From Bacteroidales bacterium (GTDB lineage Bacteria; Bacteroidota; Bacteroidia; Bacteroidales; JAADGE01): a stretch of 64,000 nucleotides of DNA. Location: positions 17,346-81,345 of the forward strand of contig JAKISF010000013.1 in the NCBI GenBank assembly GCA_021648725.1. The letters run 5' to 3'. The position numbers were made by a program, and so were the translations under genes. The notes below the pieces were generated by a model. It had not been told where the DNA came from and searched no databases. It saw only the letters and a program-made list of their open reading frames with translations. Positions within the stretch are counted from its first letter, which is position 1, and each line of letters begins with the position of its first letter. This document shows positions 47,196-56,190 of this stretch, one piece after another.

Positions 47196-48488
47196 TTAAT
47201 TATTTTGAATTTTTAAGATAACGCCGTATTTTTTTATTGTATTTTCTATTGATTCCTCTGGTTTTATTGTGTTGTATTTCCCCCAAAAATCTTCATCTCC
47301 GAAAGGTCTTACTTTTTCTTCAAAAACAATTCCGGCTTTTAATTGCTCGGCTCTGGTGAATTTAACAACATTTTTATCTGTTTTATCTGTTATTGCAATT
47401 TCTGTCATAACGGTATATTTTGAATTAAAAACTTTTGCTTTCCAATTGCATTTAAATGTTACTTCTCCTCTTGCGTGAGCAAAATAGTATTTCCCGCTAT
47501 CCTCTTTATATTTTACAAAGTATTTTGTTGTGACAGGAACGATTGACATAAACAAAGGTTTTTTTCTTACGAATAATCTGCTTGCTGCTTCTTTGTTTTC
47601 AAGGTTTAACTCAAATTCAGCAGCAGTTATTGCTAAAGTTTTTACGTTAACATATAATTTTCCGTTAAAAAGCGGATATTCCGGGTTTTTAACCTGAGTA
47701 AAGGCTATCACATAATTTTGTTTATCATTTATTGTTGTAATTTCATTAATTTCAAACTTATAGCTACCCATATTATCTTTATAAAAAATAATATCCGGAT
47801 TTTTTGCGACATCTAACAATAATGCTGTTTTTGGGCCGCCTCTAAGTTTCATAATAATTGTGTCTTGCGATTTAACATTAGAGCTTTTTCGACCTTTATA
47901 CAGTTTAACTAAATCGCTTGACAGGGGTTTGTCGTATTCGGCTTTATAAACTTCAACAACAGCCTCTGAAATTGAAACATATTTCTTTTTTTTCTTGATT
48001 GTTTCTCGGTAAAAAGCAATCATTTTATTTGGGTTATTGTTGTAGTTTTCCGGGATTTTTTTAAGAATTTCAGCAATTAATTCTTTCGGGTTATTGGGTC
48101 TTACTATTACCTCTTCAATGGGCACGGCAAAAGGCTGCATTTTTATAACAACATTGTTTTCGGATATAGTTTCGACGTTCACATACTTATTTTTATATCC
48201 GATATATTTAAAGCTCAATTGTTTTATATTCAGGCTATTGTCTATGTTTATAGTAAACTTCCCTTCGGTATTTGTTACTGTTCCTATATTTGTTCCTACA
48301 GCCGATACTGTTACGAAAACCATAGGTTTTTTTGTTTTTTTATCAATTACTTTTCCTTCAATTGTTAAAAATGAATTTGAGTTTAACCGATTTTGCCCTG
48401 AAACGACAGAGCCGGCGTAATTTAAATTGAAAATTAAAAGCATTATCGTTATTATGCTTAACTGTTTTGTAGGCATTAGATTTTTCAT
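47196..48488 (-). CDS. carboxypeptidase-regulatory-like domain protein, paralogue of the STN protein
   Basis: The 430-residue protein has a longer, less regular signal segment (hydrophobic to about residue 30). A CarboxypepD_reg-like domain follows (about 44-120, GKVIDKKTKKPMVFVTVSAV), then the ~300-residue domain of the STN protein at 44094-45611; both share an AFYRE motif, a SEAV(I/V) motif, FNGKLYV/YKGQIYI and DFWG near the C-terminus. It lacks the STN part. The large domain resembles DUF5686-type outer-surface proteins in outline. It precedes the sigma gene by 81 bp and may be its target or an accessory surface component. Confidence 0.75.
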   Translation of the reverse strand: MKNLMPTKQLSIITIMLLIFNLNYAGSVVSGQNRLNSNSFLTIEGKVIDKKTKKPMVFVTVSAVGTNIGTVTNTEGKFTINIDNSLNIKQLSFKYIGYKNKYVNVETISENNVVIKMQPFAVPIEEVIVRPNNPKELIAEILKKIPENYNNNPNKMIAFYRETIKKKKKYVSISEAVVEVYKAEYDKPLSSDLVKLYKGRKSSNVKSQDTIIMKLRGGPKTALLLDVAKNPDIIFYKDNMGSYKFEINEITTINDKQNYVIAFTQVKNPEYPLFNGKLYVNVKTLAITAAEFELNLENKEAASRLFVRKKPLFMSIVPVTTKYFVKYKEDSGKYYFAHARGEVTFKCNWKAKVFNSKYTVMTEIAITDKTDKNVVKFTRAEQLKAGIVFEEKVRPFGDEDFWGKYNTIKPEESIENTIKKYGVILKIQNN

Positions 48489-48565
48489 GATATTTTATTT
48501 TTTAAAATGAATTATTATCTGTTTTTACCTTAAGATAGTTGGGCTTCATTTTACCCTATAAAAAA

Positions 48566-48589
48566 ACCCAATCAAAATAAAGATTGAGT
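48566..48589 (-). terminator. terminator of the GAF/PAS sensor gene
   Basis: On the minus strand ACTCAATC and GATTGGGT form an 8-bp stem (one G-U pair) with an 8-base loop, followed by six or more T. It lies 57 bases after the sensor stop codon. Confidence 0.7.
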
Positions 48590-48646
48590 TTTATCGTATG
48601 TTTATTTGAAAGCCGGTTCAACCAAAACAGCAAAAAGAACCTATTT

Positions 48647-51600
48647 TTATTTTTTTAGTTTTTCTTGAAGTTGTTTCAACTCTTCTAATTGAAATTCTAA
48701 CTCTGTTTCCCTTGCTCTTAACTCTTCTGTTCTCCTAATTAGCTCGGTATTATCAAACCCTATTAAAAGAATTGATGCGGTTTTGCCACTTGCATTTTTA
48801 ATTGCAGTAAACGTCCCTTGTATAAATAATTTTTTGTTGCCCTTGCCTATAAAAGGAAATTCGCCGCTTATATGTTCTCCCTTAAGAAGTTTGTCCCATG
48901 CTTCTTTATATTGTTCAGATGATGCAAATTCTTTTGAAATAATAATTTCGTGGTTTTTTGAAATAATTTCAGATTGTTTGTAGCCGAATATCTTGCAAAA
49001 CAAATCATTAACACTAAGAATTATTCCTTTTTTATCAAATTCAGCAATAATGTTTGTTTTTTTTACACCTTCAAACCGGCTTTCTGACATTGCTTCTTTT
49101 TCTGCTATTTCCAGAGCCTTTACCATTATGTCTTCTTGTTGTTTTGCCGATTGGTCTTGTAACACTTGCATATCTTGTATTTGGAAAAATAGTTCTGTTT
49201 CTCTGGCTTTTAGTTCTTCGGTTTTAAGTACTAAGTCTGTGGTGTCGAAGCCGACAAAAAATATATTTTTTGTTTTTCTTGTTTGGTCTTTTATTACGGT
49301 AAAGGTTCCTTGTAAGAATATTTTTTGTTTGTTTTTTCCTGTAAAATTAAATGTTCCGCTGACATGTTTTCCGGATTTAAGATCTTCCCATAAAGGCGCA
49401 TATTTTTTTGAACGTATAAATTGTTCATTAAAAAGGTTTGCAATTTTTGTATTTATTATCTCTTTTTTTGTAAACTTAAAAATGTATTCAAATATTTTGT
49501 TTACAGAATGAATATTTCCGTCTAAATCAATTTCAAATGTAAGGTTGGTTTGGTTAATACCCTCTAAACGGCTGGAAATTAATGCCTCTTCTTTTGCGAT
49601 TTCTTCAATTTTTCGAGCAAGCTCTTTTCTTTGCTTCATTGCTGTTTCAACTGCTGACTGCAAAGTCATTTCATTTGCTTTCAACATCTCATTTGTGTTC
49701 TCAAGTATATGCTGTTTTCTTTCAGCTTCTTTGTGGGCTTTATTTATTTCGTCAATATTTTGTCTTAGTTTTTGCTCTTGTTCTTTTAGTTCTATCTCTA
49801 ATTTTTTTGATTCTGACACATCTGTTGCAATTGTAAGTATATATTGTACATTTGATGCTGCATCAATAATCGGAGCATATACAACAGAAAACCAAAATTC
49901 CCTATCATTAATAACAATATGTTCGTTGCGTTGAATGTTTTCTCCGCTCATTAACAGCGACCAGAAATTTGTATATTCTTCTTCGTTTTCTGCCTGAATA
50001 AAATCTTTGTGATTTGAGCCTACGATACCTGATTCTGATACCCCGAGAAGTTCAAGTAAAGCTCTGTTTACTGAAGTAATCGTGCCGCCTGTGTTAATAT
50101 CAATAACAAATGACGATGTATCAATTGCCGAAAGAATTCCTGTCATTTCTGCAGCTCTTCCGGATGCATCCTCCTGAACTTGCTGCAGTTCTTCATAATT
50201 TTGTCTCATTTCTTCTTCTTGAACTTTCATAAGTTCGGTTTGTCTTTGAGACTGTTCAAAAAGTCGGGCAGTTCTTTGATTTATTTTTGTAATAGAAAGA
50301 GACGAGGCTATGTTTTCGGATAAAGTTTCAACAAAATCAATTTCATGTTTATTTAACTTATTGAATGATGCCAGCTCAATTACACCGACAACGTCTTCCT
50401 CAACAATCATTGGGACTATTAATAAACTTCGCGGTTTTGACTCTCCCAGCCCGGATGTTATTGTTATGTATGTTTCCGGAATTTCTGTCATGTAAACGGT
50501 TTCTTTTTCAACAGCAACAGTTCCGACTAAACCCTCACCCGGGAAAATTGTTTTTTGTTTCTTTTTTTCTTGTCCGTATGCATAAGCTGCTGTTAACTCT
50601 AAGTGTTTTTCATCTTCATCATCTGAAAAAACAAACATCCCGCCCTGATTTGCATTAATAAATTTCACTAAATTTGAAATTATTGCTGTTGACATTTCTT
50701 TAATATTTCCCTGTGTTTGCCTTAAAATATCGTTGAACCTCGTTAGTCCGACATTTGTCCATGTTCTTATTTCGTCTTCTTGTTTTCTTTTTTCTTCTTC
50801 CGTACGAGAAATAATTAAGTTGTGCCTCATTTCTATTAATGCGTTTCCTAATGTGTCGCTTTCACTTAAAGGTCTGAATTCTACATCGTATTCTCCTTGT
50901 CCGATAGAAATAGCAAATCTTGTTGTTTTTTTCAGCCCTTCTACAAGGTCGCTGATTCCTTCTGAGATATTGCTAATTTCATTTTTTCCTTCGAGGCGAG
51001 GTTTTTCTTCCGGCAGAACTCCTAAACTAAGGGGTTTTATATATTCTCTTAAGCGGTTAAGAGGCAATACAATTGAGTTTGAAAATCGCCAAAACAGTAT
51101 AAAGAACAATAAAGATATTGCTGTAAAGAAAAAGTATATGTTCCGTTTGGATTTTTTTTCTGTTTTTATTTTGTTTTGTGTAACGATTTGAACAAGATCA
51201 TCTAAAGGTTTAAATTTTAAATTCCTTAAATCTCCTTCAAGGCCCTCCCTGTATGTTATTCCAAGCTCTTTGTTTATTTTTGTTAATGCCGTAAAATTCT
51301 TTTTAAAGGCAGACAAGGAGGCTTGAAACTTATTTTGTGAATTTGGTGTTTCCTGTTCTTCTAAAATTGTATCGTTATTTTGAGGCAGAAAAATAAGTTT
51401 TTCATATTCTTTAAGAAAAATCGTATAATATTTCTCCTCATTTGTATATAGATAATTGTCAGAATATTCAATCATTTTTAATATTCTGTTTTTATTTGAA
51501 GGGCTTGCGTATTTATATGTTTTTTCTCCTGATGATTTTAAATCTCCTGTGATTCCTGTTGTATATGAACCTTTTTTATATATTTTTTCTGTTAAATCAT

Positions 51601-51991
51601 TAAATGTAATAAGATAATTTTGGTGTATAATTTTAATTTCATTTAGTAAATCAACGAGCTTTAATTCTTTTGAAATAGGGTCTTTTGACAAATCAACTAT
51701 TAACTCCGTAATAGCCGAAGATGTTTTTTTTAATTTCTTTATATATGTATTTTCTCCTGTAATAAAGAAGTTTGGGTCTTCACTGTGCCTTACAAGAAAA
51801 TGTTGTTCAAACCTTCTCATATTTATATAGTGAATTTTAAGTTGGTCTATGTTTTCGTTGTATCTGTTATAGTTATTGACCTTATTAAACGTATATAAAA
51901 AAAACAGGATAATAAAAAGAATTAAAGAAACAACAGATATTATAATAAAATTAAACCGAGACCTGATACTAAAGTTTTGAAAAATATTCAT
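48647..51991 (-). CDS. membrane HAMP-GAF-PAS sensor without a kinase or cyclase domain
   Basis: The 1114-residue protein has a membrane helix at about 13-34, an extracytoplasmic helical sensor (about 35-280), a second helix at about 284-303 and a HAMP-like linker (about 305-390). A GAF domain (about 412-572) and three PAS domains (about 617-740, 800-920, 964-1085) follow, joined by long coiled coils. It ends in a coiled coil, with no histidine-kinase, GGDEF, EAL or methyl-accepting signature. Related proteins usually carry an output domain. It may pass its signal through a partner or have lost the output. No response regulator is nearby. Confidence 0.85.
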   Translation of the reverse strand: MNIFQNFSIRSRFNFIIISVVSLILFIILFFLYTFNKVNNYNRYNENIDQLKIHYINMRRFEQHFLVRHSEDPNFFITGENTYIKKLKKTSSAITELIVDLSKDPISKELKLVDLLNEIKIIHQNYLITFNDLTEKIYKKGSYTTGITGDLKSSGEKTYKYASPSNKNRILKMIEYSDNYLYTNEEKYYTIFLKEYEKLIFLPQNNDTILEEQETPNSQNKFQASLSAFKKNFTALTKINKELGITYREGLEGDLRNLKFKPLDDLVQIVTQNKIKTEKKSKRNIYFFFTAISLLFFILFWRFSNSIVLPLNRLREYIKPLSLGVLPEEKPRLEGKNEISNISEGISDLVEGLKKTTRFAISIGQGEYDVEFRPLSESDTLGNALIEMRHNLIISRTEEEKRKQEDEIRTWTNVGLTRFNDILRQTQGNIKEMSTAIISNLVKFINANQGGMFVFSDDEDEKHLELTAAYAYGQEKKKQKTIFPGEGLVGTVAVEKETVYMTEIPETYITITSGLGESKPRSLLIVPMIVEEDVVGVIELASFNKLNKHEIDFVETLSENIASSLSITKINQRTARLFEQSQRQTELMKVQEEEMRQNYEELQQVQEDASGRAAEMTGILSAIDTSSFVIDINTGGTITSVNRALLELLGVSESGIVGSNHKDFIQAENEEEYTNFWSLLMSGENIQRNEHIVINDREFWFSVVYAPIIDAASNVQYILTIATDVSESKKLEIELKEQEQKLRQNIDEINKAHKEAERKQHILENTNEMLKANEMTLQSAVETAMKQRKELARKIEEIAKEEALISSRLEGINQTNLTFEIDLDGNIHSVNKIFEYIFKFTKKEIINTKIANLFNEQFIRSKKYAPLWEDLKSGKHVSGTFNFTGKNKQKIFLQGTFTVIKDQTRKTKNIFFVGFDTTDLVLKTEELKARETELFFQIQDMQVLQDQSAKQQEDIMVKALEIAEKEAMSESRFEGVKKTNIIAEFDKKGIILSVNDLFCKIFGYKQSEIISKNHEIIISKEFASSEQYKEAWDKLLKGEHISGEFPFIGKGNKKLFIQGTFTAIKNASGKTASILLIGFDNTELIRRTEELRARETELEFQLEELKQLQEKLKK

Positions 51992-52038
51992 TTGAAAATT
52001 ATAATTAAAACTTATCTAAAGATTTAGTTGATTTGAAC

Positions 52039-52091
52039 AAAGGTAAGAAAAAAAGTAAAAATTTATGAAATCTTTTTACTTTCTTACCTTT
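52039..52091. repeat. long inverted repeat between the sensor gene and manA
   Basis: The arm 52039-52061 (AAAGGTAAGAAA then AAAAGTAAAAA) pairs with 52073-52091 (TTTTTACTTT, CTTACCTTT), leaving a 4-base bulge and an 11-base loop. It lies in the 125-bp divergent promoter region, 26 bp before the manA GTG. It could act as an operator or transcript hairpin. Confidence 0.6.
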
Positions 52092-52125
52092 CGGATTAAT
52101 AAAAGTTGCTAATTTCGTGAATATT

Positions 52126-53094
52126 ATGCTTTATCCCTTAAAATTTAAACCGATATTTAAAGAAAAAGTTTGGGGCGGAAACAGGCTCCAAACAGTTTTA
52201 AACAAAAACATTACTTCCGGCAAAACTGGTGAAAGTTGGGAGATTTCAGGCTTGAGGAATAATGTTTCTGTTGTTTCGGAAGGAAAATACTCAGGAAAAA
52301 GTATTCAAGAACTTATAGATAAACATAAATCCAATTTTTTGGGAAAAAAGATTTACGAAAAATTCGGTAATGTTTTTCCCTTGCTTATAAAATTTATTGA
52401 TGCTTTCGATGACTTATCCGTACAAGTTCATCCCGACGATAAATTTGCAGAACAACAACATAATGAAACCGGTAAAAACGAGATGTGGTATATATTAGAC
52501 ACAATGCCGAACTCTGAGCTTATATTGGGAGTAAAAAAAACAGTTACAAAAGATGAATATATTAAAATTACAAAAGAGAAAATTTTTTCTGATTTGTTAA
52601 ATTCTGTTACTGTTAATGCCGGGGATGCTTTTTATATTCCGGCAGGCAGAATACATGCAATTATGAAAGGAGTCTTGTTGGCAGAAATTCAACAAAGTTC
52701 GGATTTAACCTATCGAATTTATGATTGGGACAGAAAAGGTTTAAGCGGGAAATACAGAGATTTACACAATGAACTTGCAGCAGAAGTTGTAGAACTTCAA
52801 GCTAAAAAAAACTATTTTCTTGAATATAAAAAAAACGATGCTTTTGCACAACTAACATCCTGTGAGCAGTTTACTGTTAACCGCTTGAAATTACTTACCC
52901 CGCAGATTAAAAACTATTCGAGCAAAGGCAGTTTTGTTGTTTTAATGTGTGTTTCCGGAACACTGTCTGTAATACACAAAAACATAAAATATTTTATCAG
53001 AAAAGGGGAAACGATTTTAATCCCTGCAATTATTTTAGCTGAAACGGAACTTGTCTCTGAAAAAAAGGCAGAGGTCTTAGAAATTTATATATAA
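52126..53094 (+). CDS. manA: class I mannose-6-phosphate isomerase
   Basis: ManA interconverts fructose-6-phosphate and mannose-6-phosphate, feeding GDP-mannose. From ATG 52126 (chosen over GTG 52117, three codons upstream, because MLYPLKFKPIFKEKVWGG is the usual opening of the short form) the protein has 322 residues. The zinc site is complete: LSVQVHPDD, then GKNEMWYIL with Glu, and a distal His in the GRIHAI loop. It stands alone next to an unrelated sensor. Confidence 0.93.
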   Translation: MLYPLKFKPIFKEKVWGGNRLQTVLNKNITSGKTGESWEISGLRNNVSVVSEGKYSGKSIQELIDKHKSNFLGKKIYEKFGNVFPLLIKFIDAFDDLSVQVHPDDKFAEQQHNETGKNEMWYILDTMPNSELILGVKKTVTKDEYIKITKEKIFSDLLNSVTVNAGDAFYIPAGRIHAIMKGVLLAEIQQSSDLTYRIYDWDRKGLSGKYRDLHNELAAEVVELQAKKNYFLEYKKNDAFAQLTSCEQFTVNRLKLLTPQIKNYSSKGSFVVLMCVSGTLSVIHKNIKYFIRKGETILIPAIILAETELVSEKKAEVLEIYI

Positions 53095-53104
53095 CGCCAC
53101 AAAA

Positions 53105-53632
53105 TTACATGCCAAAAAAAATCAAAGCCTCGTTTTTTAATTTTTCAATTGCAATTTCAACCGGTTTTTTTTCAAAATCATTATAAGTTTCAATTAATGC
53201 ACGCGTAAAATCGCCGGCCCCGGCACCTTTTTCCATTTTCGTTGCGGTTAAGTTTACAAGTCTTGAAACTTGCTCTTTTGCATTTACAATTGTTTGCCAA
53301 GATTCATCTGTAATATAAAGCTGTTGAGAAAGGTTGTGGTTAAACTCCTTTCTTACAGTTCCCAGCATTAATATTTGCATTTGAATCGCAGTAATATTAG
53401 GTTTTTGCAACCTTAAAGCCATTGCATCAGGCTTAATTCTTTCAAGTAAAAGAATAATTCTTTCGTATGCCTGTAGCCTCACAGGTGTTATTAACTTATT
53501 GTTTGACCGAATTGTTTCAAACCTATTTTTATTTTTTTCTTTATCCGAAAAATGTTTTAAAATCAAAAGAACGGCAATTAACAATACTATTAACGGCAGA
53601 ATATATTTTGCAATTTCTAAAAGGTCGTTCAT
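53105..53632 (-). CDS. conserved Bacteroidota membrane protein of unknown function (DUF7935-like)
   Basis: The 175-residue protein has one N-terminal membrane helix (about 5-24) and a soluble helical body. The sequence pattern (LITPVRLQAYERIILLLERIKP, then VRKEFNHNLSQQLYI) matches a small conserved family that I recall as DUF7935, but the number is from memory. No catalytic motif. It converges on manA (10-bp gap). Confidence 0.6.
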   Translation of the reverse strand: MNDLLEIAKYILPLIVLLIAVLLILKHFSDKEKNKNRFETIRSNNKLITPVRLQAYERIILLLERIKPDAMALRLQKPNITAIQMQILMLGTVRKEFNHNLSQQLYITDESWQTIVNAKEQVSRLVNLTATKMEKGAGAGDFTRALIETYNDFEKKPVEIAIEKLKNEALIFFGM

Positions 53633-53810
53633 TATCTTTTTATTTTTGTTTTGAAAAAATTAATATTTAAAACACAAATTTAGATATTTTATTTTAGGAA
53701 TAGTTAAATAATTACAACATAACAAACAGACAGTTATATATTATTTTTAAAATTAACAAAAAACAGTTATTTTCGTTGCAAAATTATTACTAATTCAAAA
53801 CATTATCAAC

Positions 53811-54986
53811 ATGAAAGAAGTATATATTATATCTGCGGTCAGAACACCAATAGGAAGTTTCGGCGGAGCACTGGCAAGTGTTTCGGCAACCCGGTTAGGA
53901 GCAACCGCAATTAAGGGTGCTATAAAAAAAGCCGGAATTGATGTCAAAATTATTGATGAGGTTTTTATGGGGAATGTAATTTCAGCAAATCTCGGACAAG
54001 CACCTGCACGCCAAGCAGCTTTATATGCCGGCATCTCAAATAGTGTGCCTTGTACGACTATCAATAAGGTTTGTTCATCCGGAATGAAATCTGTCATGAT
54101 TGCCGCACAAACAATTATGCTGGGCGATAATGATGTTGTTATTGCAGGAGGAATGGAAAATATGTCAAATATTCCGCACTATGTTCCGGGAATAAGAACA
54201 GGAATAAAGCTAGGCGACGGGAAATTAGTTGACGGAATGGTAAAAGACGGTCTATGGGATGTTTACAATAATTACCACATGGGAAGTGCTGCCGAATTAT
54301 GTGCAAAAGAAATGAATTTTAGCAGAGAAGAACAAGACAGATACGCAATACAGTCTTATAAACGTTCAGCAGCGGCAACAGAAGCCGGAAAGTTTAAAGG
54401 TGAAATAGTTCCCGTTGAAATTAAAACCAGAAGAGGAGATGTTATTGTTGACACAGATGAAGAATTTACCAATGTTAAATTTGAAAAAATTTCGACCTTA
54501 AGACCGGTGTTTCAAAAAGACGGAACCGTTACCGCAGCAAACGCATCAACAATTAATGATGGTGCGGCAGCAATAGTGCTTATGAGCAAAGAAAAGGCAG
54601 AAGAGCTCGGAATAAAGCCGATTGCAAAGTTAACAGGCTACGGAGATGCTGCACAAGAACCTGAATGGTTTACTACAGCCCCGGGAAAAGCAATTCCGAA
54701 AGCAATAAAAAAAGCAGGGCTAAATGCAGAAGATATTGATTATTACGAAATTAATGAAGCTTTTTCTGTTGTTGCTCTCGCAGGAATTAAAGAATTAAAT
54801 CTTGATGAAAGTAAAGTTAATGTTAACGGCGGAGGTGTATCATTGGGACATCCGCTCGGTGCATCCGGAACAAGAATTATTGTTACATTACTAAGTGTAT
54901 TAGGGCAAAACAATGCTAAATACGGTGTTGCCGGATTATGTAACGGTGGCGGCGGAGCGTCTGCAGTAGTTGTAGAAATGTTGTGA
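53811..54986 (+). CDS. acetyl-CoA C-acetyltransferase (thiolase)
   Basis: This enzyme condenses two acetyl-CoA or cleaves acetoacetyl-CoA. The 391-residue protein has the nucleophile Cys88 in NKVCSSGM, the His347 motif HPLGASG and the second Cys377 in CNGGGGASA, all intact. N-terminal start VRTPIGSFGG fits the biosynthetic thiolase class. It is followed by a strong terminator that it shares with the oppositely oriented tRNA gene. Which direction it works in cells is not visible from the neighbours. Confidence 0.95.
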   Translation: MKEVYIISAVRTPIGSFGGALASVSATRLGATAIKGAIKKAGIDVKIIDEVFMGNVISANLGQAPARQAALYAGISNSVPCTTINKVCSSGMKSVMIAAQTIMLGDNDVVIAGGMENMSNIPHYVPGIRTGIKLGDGKLVDGMVKDGLWDVYNNYHMGSAAELCAKEMNFSREEQDRYAIQSYKRSAAATEAGKFKGEIVPVEIKTRRGDVIVDTDEEFTNVKFEKISTLRPVFQKDGTVTAANASTINDGAAAIVLMSKEKAEELGIKPIAKLTGYGDAAQEPEWFTTAPGKAIPKAIKKAGLNAEDIDYYEINEAFSVVALAGIKELNLDESKVNVNGGGVSLGHPLGASGTRIIVTLLSVLGQNNAKYGVAGLCNGGGGASAVVVEML

Positions 54987-55020
54987 CTTTTATATGTCGG
55001 AGGATAATTAACGAAACAGC

Positions 55021-55054
55021 AAAAAAGCCTTGTTAAAACTAACAAGGCTTTTTT
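55021..55054. terminator. bidirectional terminator between thiolase and tRNA-Asn
   Basis: AAAAAAGCCTTGTTA and TAACAAGGCTTTTTT form a perfect 15-bp stem around AAAC. The T runs on both strands serve the thiolase gene (+) and the tRNA gene (-). Confidence 0.9.
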
Positions 55055-55055
55055 G

Positions 55056-55129
55056 CTCCTCCTCTAGGACTTGAACCTAGGACCTGCGGATTAACAGTCC
55101 GACGCTCTAACCAACTGAGCTAAGGAGGA
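55056..55129 (-). tRNA. tRNA-Asn (anticodon GTT)
   Basis: On the minus strand the sequence folds as a tRNA: acceptor TCCTCCT with AGGAGGA and discriminator G, D-arm AGCTCAGTTGGTTAGAGC, anticodon loop CTGTTAA giving GTT, and T-arm GGTTCAAGTCC. It has 74 bases without CCA; the genomic sequence does not encode CCA. Confidence 0.97.
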
Positions 55130-55157
55130 ATGTTTTTATTTTTACTAAATCGGTTGG

Positions 55158-55187
55158 CAAAAGTAATACTTTTTTTAAAAAAACAAA
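55158..55187 (-). promoter_or_regulatory. promoter of tRNA-Asn
   Basis: On the minus strand TTTG (55187-55184) is followed after 18 bases by TACTTTTG (55165-55158), an exact match to TTTG-N19-TAnnTTTG within one base of spacing. It is 29 bases upstream of the tRNA 5' end. Confidence 0.7.
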
Positions 55188-55227
55188 TATATTTGTGAAA
55201 AATTTAATAAATTTTAAAAAAGAATAA

Positions 55228-56151
55228 ATGAGCCTAACAGTTGTAGGAACAGTTGCGTTTGATGCAATTGAAACACCTTTCGGAAAAACAAATAAAATAA
55301 TCGGCGGAGCAGGAACATATATTGCTTTGTCTGCATCATATTTTGAAAAAAACGTAAACATTATATCTGTTGTCGGGGAAGATTTTCCTCAAGAGTATTT
55401 AGATATGCTTAACACACACAGGATAAATACAGACGGAATTCAGATAAAAAAAGGAGAGAAGACTTTCTTTTGGTCAGGAAAGTACCAAGATAATATGAAT
55501 GTAAGAGATACCTTAGTAACAGAACTTAATTCATTAGCAAAATTTAATCCGATTGTTCCGAGCAACTACCAGAATACAAAATATTTAATGCTCGGAAACT
55601 TAACACCTGTGATTCAGAGGCAGGTTGTTGAGAGAATTAAAAGCAGACCGAAATTAATTGTAATGGACACAATGAATTTTTGGATGGATACAATGCTTGA
55701 AGAGTTAAAAAAAACAATAGCATTAGTAGATGTGTTATCAATTAACGACGAGGAAGCACAACAGCTTTCCGGAGAGCACTCTTTAGTAAAAGCAGCAGCA
55801 AAAATCCATAATATGGGACCGAAGTATGTAATTATAAAAAAGGGTGCTCACGGTGCCTTATTATTCGGAGAAGAAAAAGTTTTCAATGCACCGGCACTGC
55901 CTTTGGAATTTGTTTTTGACCCTACGGGAGCAGGAGACACTTTTGCCGGCGGGTTTATCGGGTATTTAGCAAAAACAGACGACATTTCATTTGAAAACAT
56001 GAAAAATGCGGTCATTGCAGGTTCGGTTATGGCTTCTTTTAATGTTGAAAAATTCGGAACAGAAAGAATTCAGGAACTTAATGAAAAAGAAATAAATAAC
56101 AGGGTAGAACGGTTTATAAATCTTGTAAGCTTTGATATGAAAGCGATTTAA
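55228..56151 (+). CDS. PfkB-family carbohydrate kinase
   Basis: The 307-residue ribokinase-fold protein has the N-terminal GG-type substrate loop (IGGAGTYIA) and the C-terminal ATP/catalytic motif DPTGAGDTFAGG (231-242, catalytic Asp237). The substrate could be a sugar or a nucleoside; sequence does not decide. It stands alone after tRNA-Asn, with an exact TAnnTTTG box (TATATTTG, 55188-55195) upstream. Confidence 0.88.
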   Translation: MSLTVVGTVAFDAIETPFGKTNKIIGGAGTYIALSASYFEKNVNIISVVGEDFPQEYLDMLNTHRINTDGIQIKKGEKTFFWSGKYQDNMNVRDTLVTELNSLAKFNPIVPSNYQNTKYLMLGNLTPVIQRQVVERIKSRPKLIVMDTMNFWMDTMLEELKKTIALVDVLSINDEEAQQLSGEHSLVKAAAKIHNMGPKYVIIKKGAHGALLFGEEKVFNAPALPLEFVFDPTGAGDTFAGGFIGYLAKTDDISFENMKNAVIAGSVMASFNVEKFGTERIQELNEKEINNRVERFINLVSFDMKAI

Positions 56152-56190
56152 TAGTTGTGACACTACACATTTTACCGGACAGTGCCAAAA

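Noticed and set aside
50733..51191. 152-codon open frame opposite the sensor gene
   Set aside because: It is antisense to the HAMP/linker region and has no homology pattern; base composition of the sense gene explains it.
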